Assembly: GCA_028583605.1 (NCBI GenBank)
Contig: CM053334.1
Span: 22,495,726 to 22,559,725, forward strand
Direction: 5' to 3'
Length of the DNA stretch: 64,000 nt
From: Dastarcus helophoroides
Taxonomy: Eukaryota > Arthropoda > Insecta > Coleoptera > Bothrideridae
The notes below the pieces were generated by a model. It searched no databases. It was given only the letters and a program-made list of their open reading frames with translations, and had not been told where the DNA came from. Shown one piece after another: positions 9,256-20,245 of this stretch; positions within the stretch are counted from its first letter, which is position 1; the number at the start of each line of letters is the position of its first letter. A program made the position numbers and the translations under genes.

Positions 9256-11686
9256 CTTTCTCGAAATTTCTACCTTTGTAAAAATTAGAAAAATTCGACT
9301 TTTTTGGAAACTTTCAGGAAAATGAACTTTTGAACGCCATATTCCGATTATTATTTTGCCTTTTAATCTCCACCTTATACCAGAAAGTATAAGATTTTTG
9401 TTAAAATTTAAAATGGAAAGTTTCCGAGTTTTTTATCATTTAAAAACTTTTTCAAATACCAAACTTTAATCGAGAGAATTCGGTTCACTTTTCCAAAATT
9501 TTGGGTTGTTTTTCAACATTTTTTTCTTTCGTAAAATTTGGATTATTAAGTTTTTTTCTAAAATGGGCTCAAAATTTGGTAAATTTAAAAATATGTTGAT
9601 TTTATTTTTTTGAATTTTGCATCTGGGTATCAAAAAAGTCCTTGTTTCCTCCCAATTTCGTTACAAATTTAATTATCACTTCAAAATTTGACTTTTTTCG
9701 AAAAGTTCGAGCCTAAACTCATCTAAACTCATCACTTTAAATTGCGCACAACTTTGTTTCGAAGTCTTAAATGTTTTATTAATTTCTCGATATAATTTTC
9801 AGAAATTAATCTCAAAATTTAGAATTTTTTCTAAAAGTTTCCAAACTTTCTTTCCATGTTTGTTATTTTTTTTTTGAAATTTTCTCGAAATTTCTATTTT
9901 TTTAAAAATTAGAAAAATTTGACTCTTCCTGGAAACTTCCGACATTTTATGAAAATGAACTTTTGAACGTCATAATCCGATTTTTCATTTTGCCTTTTTT
10001 TTAATCTCGACCTTATACCAGAAAGTACAACATTTTCGTTATAATTTAAAATGAAAAGTTTCCGAGCTTTTCAAAAATTTTTCAAACACCAAACTTTAAT
10101 CGAGAGAATTCGGTTCACTTTTCCAAAATTTTGGGTTGTTTCTCAACATTTTTTTTACTCGTAAAATTTCGATTATTACGTTTCTCCTAAAATGGCCTCA
10201 GAATTTAGTAAATTTTAATAAATGTTTATTTTATTTTTTTGAATTTTGCATTTGGGTATCAAAAAAGTCCTTGGTTTCTACCAATTTCGTTACAAATTTA
10301 ATTATCACTTCGAAATTTGACTTTTCTCGCAAAGTTCGAGTCTAAACTTATCTAAACTCATAACTTTAAATTGCACACAACCTTGTTTCGAAATCTTAGT
10401 CTTAAACTTTTCATTACTTTCTCGATATAATTTTTAAAAATTAATCTCAAAATATAGAATGTTTTCTTAAAGTTTTGAGACTTTTTTTCCATGTTTGTTA
10501 TTCTTTTTGTGAACTTTTCTTGAAATTTCTATTTTTTTTTAATAAGAAAAATTTGATTTTTCTTGGAAACTTCCGATATTTTATGAAAATGAACTTTTGA
10601 ACGCCATATTCCGATTTTCATATTGCCTTTTTTTTTAATTTCGACCTTATAACAGAAAGTATAACATTCTCGTTAAAATTTAAAATGAAAAGTTTCCGAG
10701 CATTTCAAAAGTTCTTTAAACACCAAACTTTTATCGAGAAAATTCGGTTTACTTTTCCAAAATTTTGGGTTGTTTCTCAATATTTTTTTTCTCGTAAAAT
10801 TTCGATTATTAAGTTTCTTCTAAAGTGGACTCAAAATTTAGTAAATTAAAAAAAAATTTTGATTTTATTTTTTTGAATTTTGCATCTGGGTATCAAAAAA
10901 GTCCTTGGTTTCTACCAATTTCGTTCCAAATTTAATTATCACTTCGAAATTTGGCTTTTCTCGAAAAGTTCGAGTCTAAACTCATCTAAACTCATCACTT
11001 TTAATTGCACACAATCTTGTTTCGAAAGTCTTACTTAAATTTTTCATAACTTTCTCGATATAATTTTTAAAAATTAATCTCAAAATTTAGAATTTTTTCT
11101 AAAAGTTTCGAGATTTCCTTTTCATGTTTGTTATTTTTTTTTGTGAAATTTTCTCGAAATTTCTACCTTTTTAAAAATTAGAAAAATTCGACTTGTCTTG
11201 AAAACTTCCGACATTTCATTAAAATGAACTTTTGAACGCCATATTGCGATTTTTATTTTGACTTTTTTTAAAATCTCGACCTTATACCAGAAAGTATAAC
11301 ATTCTCGTTAAAATTCAAAATGGAAAGTTTCCGAGCATCTAAAAAGTTTTTCAAACACCAAACTTTAATCGAGAGAATTCGGTTCACTTTTTCAAAATTT
11401 TGGGTTGTTTCTCAGCATTTTTTTCTCTTGTAAAATTTTGATTATTAAATTTCTTTTAAAATGGCCTCAAAATTTAGTAAATTTAAAAAAAATGTTGATT
11501 TTATTTTTTTGAATTTTGCATCTGGGTATCAAAAAATTCCTTGGTTTCTCCCAATTTCGTTACAAATTTAATTATCACTTCGAAATTTAACTTTTCTCGA
11601 AAAGTTCGAGTCTAAACTCATCTAAACGTATAACTTTAAATTGCACACAACCTTGTTTCGAAATCTTAGTCTTAAACTTTTCTTTA

Positions 11687-11739
<53 letters not shown>

Positions 11740-13095
11740 CTTTACTTTCTCGATATAATTTTCAAAAATTAATCTCAAAATATAGAATTTTTTCTAAAAG
11801 TTTCGAGACTTTCTTTCCATGTTTGTTATTTTTTTTGCGAACTTTTCTTGAAATTTCTATTTTTTTTAAATTAGAAAAATTTGATTTTTCTTGGAAACTT
11901 CCGACATTTTATGAAAATGAACTTTTGAACGCCATATTCCGATTTTCATTTTGCCTTTTTTTTAATCTCGACCTTATACCAGAGAGTATAACATTTTCGT
12001 TAAAATTTAAAATGGAAAGTTCCGAGCATTTAAAAAGTTTTTTAAACACCAAACTTTTATCGAGAGAATTTGGTTTACTTTTCCAAAATTTTGGGTTGCT
12101 TCTCAACATTTTTTTCTCTCGTAAAATTTCCATTATTACGTTTCTTCTAAAATGGCCTCAAAATTTGGTAAATTTAAAAAAATGTTTATTTTATTTTTTT
12201 GAATTTTACATCTGGGTATCAAAAAAGTCCTTGGTTTCTCTCCCTTTCGTTATAAATTTAATTATCACTTTGAAATTTGATTTTTCTCGAAAAGTTTGAG
12301 TCTTAACTCATCTAAACTCATCACTTTAAATTGCACGCAACCTTGTTTCGAAATTCTTAGTCTTAAACTTTTCATTATTTTCTCGATATAATTTTCGAAA
12401 ATTTATCTCAAAATATAGAATTTTTTCTAAAAGTTTCGAGACTTTCTTTCCATGTTTGTTATTCTTTTTGTGAACTTTTCTTGAAATTTCTATTTTTTTT
12501 TAATAAGAAAAATTTTATTTTTCTTGGAAACTTCCGATATTTTATGAAAATGAACTTTTAAACGCCATATTCCGATTTTCATTTTGCCTTTTTTTTAATC
12601 TCGACCTTATACCAGAAAGTATAACATTTTCGTTAAATTTTAAAATGGAAATTTTCCGAGCATTTAAAAAGTTTTTCAAACATCAAACTTTAATCGAGAG
12701 AATTCGGTTTACTTTTCCAAAATTTTGGGTTACTTCTCAACATTTTTTCTCTCGTAAAATTTCGATTATTACGTTTGTTCTAAAATGGCCTTAAAATTTG
12801 GTAAATTTAAAAAAAATGTTGATTTTATTTTTTTGAATTTTGCATCTGGATATCAAAAAAGTTCTTGGTTTTTCCCAATTTCGTTACAAATTTAATTATC
12901 ACTTCGAAATTTGACTTTTCTCGAAAAGTTCGAGTCTAAACTCATCTAAACTCATCACTTTAAATTGCACGCAACCTTGTGTCGAAATTCTTAGTCTTAA
13001 ACTTTTCATTACTTTCTCGATATAATTTTTAAAAATTAATCTCAAAATTTAGAATTTTTTCCAAAAGTTTCGAGACTTTCTGTCCATGTTTGTAA
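9256..13095 (+). repeat. 634-bp satellite, six tandem copies
   Basis: The marker AATGAACTTTTGAACG recurs at about 9321, 9954, 10588, 11223, 11916 and 12549, giving spacings of 633, 634, 635, 693 and 633. The 693 interval contains the (TA)n expansion at 11689-11737. Each unit also carries GGTTGTTTCTCAACATTTTT, TTGCATCTGGGTATCAAAAA and CTCATCTAAACTCATCACTT. Units are diverged by a few percent to about 10 percent by eye. Open frames inside (for example 11823-12299) are satellite translations. The unit itself looks built from the TCGAAATTT filler motif. Confidence 0.92.
11689..11737. repeat. (TA)n microsatellite
   Basis: About 24 TA dinucleotides inside the fourth unit of the 634-bp satellite. 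They account for that unit's extra length. Confidence 0.95.
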
Positions 13096-13283
13096 AGTTC
13101 GAATTGTTAGCTCAAAATTTATACTTCTCCATAAATATTAATGTCTTTTTTCCAAAATGTTTGTACTTATTTTGACATTGCTACTAATTTTTCTAAATTT
13201 CGAATGTAAGATGTCAAAGTTTGAATTTCTGTTCTAATAATTCTCATTTTGTTGGCAGAATTTGACGTTATTTTTTGAATTTC
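13096..13283. other. T-rich filler
   Basis: No feature seen. Confidence 0.5.
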
Positions 13284-13469
13284 CATATGAATCGAAGCAG
13301 AAATATGGAGCAGTTGGGGCAGTTATGGATTGATTTTAATTTATAAATCATATAACCATTTTTTTGGGTTTTCTGTCTTTATTGCAGACCAAGAGCCCCT
13401 GCTAAGGGAGTTATGAGTTGATTTGGATTTATAAATTAAAGTGTTTTTGGTTTTTTTGTTTTTTTAATA
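13284..13469 (+). mobile_element. Family A repeat, copy C (left part)
   Basis: Starts at CCATATGAATCGAAGCAG and runs to TTTTTTTAATA, matching copies A and B. It resumes at 16108 after the inserted DD41D transposon. Confidence 0.8.
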
Positions 13470-14120
13470 GGGTGGGCCACGTTGAATGTTGCGGCCTCTA
13501 GGTGGTGTAACATATTTCAAAAAATAAATACAGCAGTTAAATATTGGACGCTAAGGTGTACATGCTAAAAATATTTTCAAATATACAGGGCGGTTCAGAA
13601 AATTGCTACATATCAAAGTTGTGATTTTTTAAAGGAGACACTATGTTTTTTTTTCCCATTTTTAAATTCAGTGCAAAAAAGTACGTCAGTTTTATTTAGG
13701 TTTCCCTGTACCAAAACATTACCCTTTTTAAATTAATCAGGTTTTTTTAAAAAAGACGAGTTTTGCAAAAGGTTAATCTTACTCCCGAAAGTGAAAAATT
13801 TTAATGGTGGCGTCTTCAAATTTTTATTTGGCATACCTCTTGCTAGAAAATGCAGTTGCGGCAAATACCTAACTTTGTAATAGGGCCTTTCAAATTTACC
13901 GAAACATTTACTTGAAGTTGGGATTTCAATTTCTTTGTAAATTTAAATGGAACAGCCAGTATATTTTTATTTTAAATACTAGAAAATTTAATTCTCTTTT
14001 AGACTGGTATGCACTTTTTCTACTTAAGTTCAATGGTTTGAGAGATAAAACTCATTTTTGACGAATTATGCTGCTTTTAATCCGATATCCAAGATAAAAT
14101 AACATTTGATCAAAGTTGAC
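13470..14120 (+). repeat. Left long inverted repeat of DD41D element
   Basis: About 650 bp, diverged, pairing with 15450-16105. It is much longer than the usual tens-of-bases TIRs of Tc1/mariner elements. Confidence 0.65.
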
Positions 14121-14228
14121 AGACGTCAGTGAGCTGACATAACTCTTATAATAAGTTAAATTGCACTTTCTTAATTCAAGAGAGTTTATGTTGACTTCTT
14201 TATTAAGTTAGTAGTTGAATTTGCTAAA

Positions 14229-15287
14229 ATGGGAGGATATTCTGTTGACGAAAAGGTCAATATGATTTTGACAATAGGCGAATGTTACGAAAACTGTTTA
14301 TTAGCATCCAGAGTATACTCTCAACAATTTCCAGGTAAAAGGCATCCAGATAAAAATGTCTCTCAAAGACTGTTAGCAAGTTTTCGTGAATCAGGTAGCA
14401 TTGGTTATGAAACCAGTAAAATGTCAAAACCTGTTACGGGAAACGAAGAAAATGAGTTTCTTATAATGTAGTTAATTACTGAAAACCCTAATGTAAGTAC
14501 CGGAATTCTTGAAAAAGAAACTACGATAAGCAGAACAAGTATACGAAGAATCATCAATATCATCCATATCACTATGAAATGCACCAACATATGTACGGAA
14601 GAGATTTTGAAAGACGTTTGGAATTCTGTGTATGGTTTCTTGAAAAAGTTGGAGAAGAACCTGACTTTTATGGTTCTATTTTATTCACAGATGAATGCAC
14701 GTTCCATAATACCTCCCTAGTTAATCGTCACAATTTTCATTATTATAGCACTGAAAATCCACATTTATTTCATAGTCAGGATTATCAAAATCGTTGGAGC
14801 GTTAATGTATTTGGTGGAGTTATTGGCTATAACGTCGTTGGGCCATACTTTTTTGATGGCTCCTTAAGTGGGCAAGTTTTTTTAAGCTTTCTAAAAACAC
14901 ATTTCTGGATTATACTAGAAAATGTACCCTTAAATACTAGGTCAAATGTGGGTTCAGTTAGACGGAGCTCCTGCCCATTTTCACACTTCCGTAAGGAAAT
15001 ATTTAAATAGGAAATTTCAAAATAAATGGATTGGTAGAGGCGGTCCCCATAGCTGGCCACCCAGATCGCCGGACTTAACCCCAATGGACTTTTTCCTATG
15101 GGGGTATGTAAATAATATTGTATACAATGTTTCCCCTACCACCCCAGAGGACATGAAAAATCGAATACGAAATGCTTTTGAAACAATTGACGAAAGTATT
15201 TTAACAAATGTTAAGAACTCTTTTGAGAAAAGAATAAGACTTTGTGTAGAACAAAATGGTTCCCACATTGAACATTTGTTGGAGTAG
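14229..15287 (+). pseudogene. Tc1/mariner DD41D transposase, disrupted
   Basis: A cut-and-paste transposase acting in the nucleus on the element's own TIRs. The N-terminal 60 residues (YSVDEKVNMILTIGECYENC.. ASRVYSQQFPGKRHP) resemble the DUF4817 helix-turn-helix domain often fused to these transposases. The catalytic Asp codons lie at 14690 (FTDEC), 14961 (LDGAPAHF) and 15087 (TPMDFFLWG), with 41 residues between the second and third, which defines DD41D. Downstream WPPRSPDLTP and the C-terminal region to about 15284 are present, so coverage is near full length (about 350 codons). It is broken by an in-frame TAG at 14469, a frameshift around 14553-14560, and a one-base insertion around 14942. 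The start at 14229 (ATGGGAGG) agrees with the HTH domain. The catalytic residues survive although the frame is lost, so decay is moderate and the copy is not autonomous. Confidence 0.9.
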
Positions 15288-15449
15288 AACATTGTTTTTT
15301 ATTTCTGTTGGATATTAGTTTCGCAATTTTATTAAATACTGCTCTAATATGTAGTTGTCTTTTTTAAGTAAAACTATTTGTAAATTAAGCTACGTTAAAA
15401 TAGAACAAATGAAATTACCTCACAATAAGTCACTATAGTTTAGCAAAGC

Positions 15450-16105
15450 ATGCCATCCTTGATCAAAATTTGTTTCTTTTTGAATAATGATGAGAAATAG
15501 CACAATTCCTGAAAACAGTTATATCTCTTAAACTACTAAATTTAAGCATAGAAAACGTACATACCAACTTAAAGACAATTAAATATGTCATTATTTAAAA
15601 TTAAAAGATACTGGGTGTTCCATTTAAATTTACAAAGAAAACGACGTCCGAAGTTTAAGTAAATGTTACGGTGAATTTGGAATATCCTGTATAAATTTTG
15701 AAACTTATCCAAACTGCATTTTCTAGTAAATGGTATGCCAAATGAAAATTTATAGATGACACTGTCAAAATTATTTACTTTAAGGGATAAAATATTTCTT
15801 TTTGAAAACCTTGTATTTAAAAAAAAGTGGATTTTCTCAAAAAACGTTAGGTTTGGGTATAGGAAAACCATATAAAAATTGACTTTATTTTTAGCGCTGA
15901 ATGTAACAATAAAAAGAAAAATATGGTGTCCCATTTAAAAAATTACAACTCTTATATGTAACTATTTCCTAGAACATGCTGTATATTTGAAAATATTTTT
16001 GACATGTAGATCCCAGCAACTCAGTATTTAAACATAATATTTATTTTAAAAAATATGTTATCTTATAGCTCCTAGAGGCCGCAGCGTAGAGGTTGGCCCA
16101 CCCTG
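15450..16105 (-). repeat. Right long inverted repeat of DD41D element
   Basis: Reverse-complement partner of 13470-14120. The 121-codon minus-strand frame at 15569-15934 lies in this arm and is not a gene. Confidence 0.65.
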
Positions 16106-16107
16106 TA

Positions 16108-16355
16108 TAATGATTGAAACACATGACTGACGATAGTGAGTTTAGGAATAGTGAGCTGTTTGAAATAATAGCAGAAAGATTTATTTTTTTGCTTATAGAT
16201 GAACTTGGCATCAAATTTGTCGATATTGTGATGATTTTATACGAGATGATTTAATGCAGGATGCAAACGTAGATTGGTGGATGCACAAATGGCTTAGAAG
16301 GGATTCCCCGCACGTTTTCGCTCAAGAACGAAACGGTGGAATATCAATGGCAGTG
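16108..16355 (+). mobile_element. Family A repeat, copy C (right part)
   Basis: Resumes at TAATGATTGAAACACATGAC and runs through the coding-looking block with its splice-acceptor-like TTTTTTTGCTTATAG (to 16198). It ends abruptly after AATATCAATGGCA, before the foldback arm. Confidence 0.8.
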
Positions 16356-18140
16356 ATCTATCTATAAAACTCATATTCAGTCTAGAAGTGGGTACGTGTG
16401 CGATTCCACAATCGCGCCATACCCATCTAAAGTCATCTTCCTGACATATGCTCATAGCCGGTCACATATTTGCTATTTTTCTGTCTGCATCGTCATATGT
16501 TGTAATGTCCTACAATTTGTACATCGCTCTGGAGAGTAATAAAGATATTAGTGGGATTCGCTATAAGAATATCACATTGGAATGCATGTATGCCAGTCGA
16601 ATATATTGCTGAAGTTTTCAGGGCGAAACATGTTAAAAATCTGAAAGAATAGGATAACCCAGTTTGTTATTGTTCCTATCATAATGATTATGGCATCAAA
16701 AGGTGTTCTTTTACTGACTCATTGACCGTTTTCAAATTTTTCATTTTTATCACCTTTTCTTAAGCGTTGTATCAAACTAATTTACTTGATAATTGTTGAA
16801 ATATACGTAAGAATATAATGCTAATTTCGAGAAAATGTTAATTGTTTTTAAATTTCAACTGTTTTTCAAATGTGTATCCCATAGTAGAAAGAAGGTAGTA
16901 AATTTTGTCCAAACTTCAAAACTAAAAAAATCTAAAAATTGGTAATTTCGAAGAAGTTGAAATTTCCTGAAAATGTTTAAAAAATGAACAACGTTGTTTT
17001 AAAAATGGCCACAATTTACATCGTCTTCCGGAAATGCTCTTAATGCTAGACATGTAATACACTGTTTTTTACTTTTTTTTTTAAAAGTTTAATCCACTTT
17101 GATTCTATTTTCGGTTAGTAATCTACTGTTAAACATTTTGTCTAGGTTATATCGTCTGAAAATAATTGGGTCATAATATCTCGTGAAAAAAATCATGTGT
17201 GAATCGTTTGCTGTTAAAATAATTGAATTTTTGAATTTCGGAACTTTAGAAATTCCTGAGACTTAAAATAAGGACTCTTTCATTTGCGCCTGCGCAAACT
17301 TTAAGACAAATAGACCTTCTCGAGCATCGTTTGCTGGACGACTTCGCTGATTTGAAGAAGTACTAAGATTTTTGATGATTTGTTTGCTTGTCAACTTTGT
17401 GGACTTACTTCGACGTCTACCTTCCAGGAACAGAACCTGCCTGCTCTCCACGTGACGTCTAAAAAAATACATTTGACGGAATAAAATTTGTTTTACGGTT
17501 AATAAAATTTTAAATATATTTGACGCCTTGAGTCTTTCAACTTAAGAATCACTTTTTAATGACTTCGGATTTAATGGCTTATTAATACCGTGAGCCATCA
17601 ATAATTTAAAACATCATCGGCCTTCTTTGTTCTGTTTATTAGGTAATTAGAGGTCTATATAAATTTTATAGGTTGTTATGATTAATATAGAACATCCATC
17701 ATAACGCCAACCAGACAAAAAATCGGTGTAATGAGGTAACATATTCAACAACAAAGTCATTTTAAGGATCTCTTAAAATCAATAGAGACGCAAATATGCT
17801 GCAAATTGCTTTATAATCCATAGCAATATTGTAAGCAACCAGAGTTGGCCCGCATTGTTTATATTTCGTGGCGCCAATTACCAGGAAAGAATTCCAATCT
17901 CAGCTGGTCCCGGCTGCGGGGACACTCTCCCAGCGTCACTCGGGCCTGGCGGAAGTGGATTGTTAATTTGATATTCCTGTTCAATAAATCGATAAATCGT
18001 TACCTGTTTTAACGTTCATTCAATTAATATTTTAAAGTTTGTGTTACCTCTTATTATCGTTATAATTTGTGTGTCGCTACCGTTATTGGTGTTTAAATTA
18101 TGGAGGAGGAACACGAATCTAACAATATATAAATGGCAAA
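16356..18140. other. Mixed unique sequence
   Basis: No recognised gene. A GC-richer, complex stretch at about 17800-17960 (GGTCCCGGCTGCGGGGACAC) and a 69-codon minus-strand frame at 17263-17472 rich in Ser/Arg could hold conserved sequence, but neither shows a domain. Confidence 0.35.
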
Positions 18141-18144
18141 GTAT

Positions 18145-18418
18145 TGTAGCGAAATGTAAATTGTAGAATTTAGTATGTAGGAAAATTTTCTAGAAAAATC
18201 TAATGAGGGAAAGCGGCTGCGATAATAAAGCAAACGGCAGATAAGCGTTTCAGAAATTTCGGAAAACGATAAACCTTATCTGCGGGATTTTTCTAGAACC
18301 CGGAAGCGAAAGCTATATAGGGCGGTCGCCTTTCCCTCGAATCAGTCACTTAGAGTCAGTGTAGTTAGTTATTGAGTTAGTAGTTAGAAGTAAGTTATTC
18401 AGTAAGTTATTCGCAACA
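18145..18418 (+). mobile_element. Solo LTR, copy 2 (shortened, clear 4-bp TSD)
   Basis: Starts TGTAGCGAAATG and ends CGCAACA, flanked by the perfect duplication GTAT (18141-18144 and 18419-18422). It is homologous to the LTRs at 1733 and 58221 over the AGATAAGC hairpin, a TATATA box and TCAGTGTAGTTAG. It is about 100 bp shorter because it lacks the polyadenylation-signal region. It is more diverged than the other two, so older or from a sister subfamily. Confidence 0.85.
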
Positions 18419-18422
18419 GTAT

Positions 18423-19600
18423 TTTTGTCTGTTTACCCTCTCTTTACGACTCAATTACGCTATTTTGATAAAAATTGTTAGCGACATACCTTGTAAGGCA
18501 GGATGCAAGTAAGGGACGCGCTAGAGGGCGCAACTATGTTACCCAACACTCCGGTAGCTTGCTAAATATACAGATGATCGTATCAACGAATTTGAACAAA
18601 ACCTCATTCTGCAATCTACAAAAACTTTAAAAATTTTGACTCATATATTTAACAGAATTATTTTGTTATTCAGAGGCGAGTTTTGCAAATACATTTTGAT
18701 TAGTAAGCATTATAATAGTACAACGAGGCGTTAATTTTGGCGTTGAAGGACCAAATGGACGTTTGAAAATATTTTTTAGTCGTCAGGAAGGAACGAAATG
18801 CTGATGGGCCGATAGAGCGGAAACTGAACAATATCCTTGAAAGAACGATCTCTCGGTGATTATTTTTGAGTTGAATTGAACGCACGAACGGGCAAAGTGC
18901 AGGGAGGGGGATCAAGGATGGGGACTTGTAAGTGACACTGACAGATATACAAATGAGACTTGATATCCAAGCTCTATAGATATTCCCTATTTGAGATATT
19001 GCTGCACACTTTTCAATAATGTCTAATGGAAACGATGCCTCTCTTTGTTCTTAATATCAATGCTCTCGAAGAGCCGCTTTCACATAGCTTAAAACAAAAG
19101 TTTCTCATCGCTTACACTTCGCGAATGAACGACAAATTGGAATTTTATATAATAAGCCAACTGTTACATGTTTGCAATAACCGATATCTCTGTTACTAGC
19201 TGATGTAGTTAACTAGTTTTGAATATTTCTCTGAAGCTTATAGCACAAAATAAGTAACAACCAGAAGGCTAACTCTCATCACATGACCGTTTGAGTTCCG
19301 TGACCTTCAAGTCTGTCTATGTTGAAAATCTATGTTGAAAGTGTCAGTGCAGTAGAGATGGCAAGGTCAGAAATTTTAAAAATATCGAGTCCGGTTATAT
19401 ATCCAACTGCTGGACCCTTTTCTTTAGAATTCAAGTATCACATTTCGTTCTACTAATGCTAGTGTAGGGTTTAATTCTTGAAAGAAATTCCTAGAGTTAC
19501 TCAAATATCATCAAAACACAGTAATTGAAATAAAGTGCGGTACGTCTATGTTAAAAAGCTGTTTATAACAATTCAAGGTTACAGGTTGTCGGCATCGGCC
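18423..19600. other. Unique sequence with a relict 116-bp satellite monomer
   Basis: Mostly non-repetitive. The stretch 18551-18640 (GCTAAATATACAGATGATCG, TGAACAAAACCTCATTCTGC) is a single diverged monomer of the satellite arrayed at 40.99-42.92 kb. No gene was recognised. Confidence 0.5.
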
Positions 19601-19828
19601 ACAAAGAGATAATGCGAGAGTTAACCTTCTGGTTGTTACTTGTGATAGCTTGTCTGTCGAAATTCGACAAGTGTTGTTGTATATCTGAATTTTTCTTGGT
19701 TTCAGGGGACAGGATTCGTATATCAGTTTTTAAAGATAATCAAGGACTTATCCGTTCCATAAAAAAACTACCTGATATAATTTACGACTCTACTCACTAC
19801 TGTCATGGTCATTACTCTATCGTCATCT

Positions 19829-19871
19829 TCTCTCTGAAGATGATAGCTTGGCTATCGAAACGCGTTAGAGC
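19829..19871 (+). ncRNA. Hammerhead-like motif, unit 1
   Basis: CTCT + CTGAAGA + T + GATAGC-TTG-GCTATC + GAAA + CGCG + TT + AGAG. The CUGANGA and GAAA boxes, a 6-bp stem II, a palindromic stem III (ACGCGT) and a 4-bp stem I are all visible. An extra unpaired U between CUGAAGA and stem II departs from the canonical core, so activity is doubtful. It may be a degenerate retrozyme/Penelope-type hammerhead. Confidence 0.5.
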
Positions 19872-19986
19872 AACCTCTGTTGCGTTTTTTTAGATAATCA
19901 AGGACTTATCCGTTTCATAAAAAAACTACTTGATATAATTCCCGACTCTACTCACTACTGTCATGGTAATTACTCTATCGTCATCT

Positions 19987-20029
19987 TCTCTCTGAAGATG
20001 ATAGCTTGGCTATCGAAACGCGTTAGAGC
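19987..20029 (+). ncRNA. Hammerhead-like motif, unit 2
   Basis: Same core as at 19829-19871, 158 bp downstream. Paired cores in a tandem repeat are what would be needed to excise a unit-length RNA. Confidence 0.5.
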
Positions 20030-20204
20030 AACCTCTGTTGTGTTTTTTTGAAATATTTCTTGGTTTTAAGTGACAAGAAGTGTATTTCAACTCGTAACTA
20101 TTGTGAAGAATTTGCCACGTGAAAGTTTTCGCGAGTGGATGGTAATACCGCGTCATTGCACCCTATCACATATAGTAAAAATTTAAAACAAACTTTTTAA
20201 TTTT

Positions 20205-20245
20205 TCTTGGTTTCAGGGGACAAGATTTGTATTACAATGTTAAAT
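20205..20245 (+). repeat. Foldback-arm fragment
   Basis: TTTTTCTTGGTTTCAGGGG then ACAAGATTTGTATTACAATG. An isolated terminal arm of the foldback family. Confidence 0.6.

Larger units (their letters stand above)
13470..16105 (+). mobile_element. DD41D (rosa-type) Tc1/mariner element with long inverted ends
   Basis: Left end GGGTGGGCCACGTTG..GCGGCCTCTAGG; right end CCTAGAGGCCGC..GGCCCACCCTG. The ends are inverted and flanked by TA (13468-13469 and 16106-16107), as expected for Tc1/mariner; the left end lacks two bases relative to the right. The inverted homology continues far inside: the left region from 13470 to about 14120 aligns, diverged, to the reverse complement of about 15450-16105. Landmarks are AAAAATATTTTCAAATATACAG, GAGACACTATG versus GGGACACCATA, and TTTGATCAAAG versus TTTTGATCAAGG. 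The transposase pseudogene lies between. The element interrupts family A copy C, so it inserted later. Confidence 0.85.
19685..20075 (+). mobile_element. Foldback-family right-arm copy with internal 158-bp tandem pair
   Basis: Begins with the family arm TTTTTCTTGGTTTCAGGGGACAGG and TTTAAAGATAATCAAGGA, then carries two 158-bp units (starts 19734 and 19892) that are about 95 percent identical. Each has a hammerhead-like core. It ends with another arm-like TTTCTTGGTTTTAAGTGACAAG. The 93-codon frame at 19612-19893 runs through this repeat and is not considered a gene. Confidence 0.7.

Noticed and set aside
11587..11778. Minus-strand frame with an Ile-Tyr run
   Set aside because: Translation of the (TA)n microsatellite.
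11823..12299. 158-codon Phe-rich frame
   Set aside because: Lies within one unit of the 634-bp satellite and is not conserved as an open frame in the other units.
15569..15934. 121-codon minus-strand frame
   Set aside because: Entirely inside the right inverted arm of the DD41D element and antisense to its structure; no transposase motifs.
19612..19893. 93-codon frame with a signal-peptide-like start
   Set aside because: Runs through the foldback arm and hammerhead-like tandem unit; the hydrophobic start is chance.
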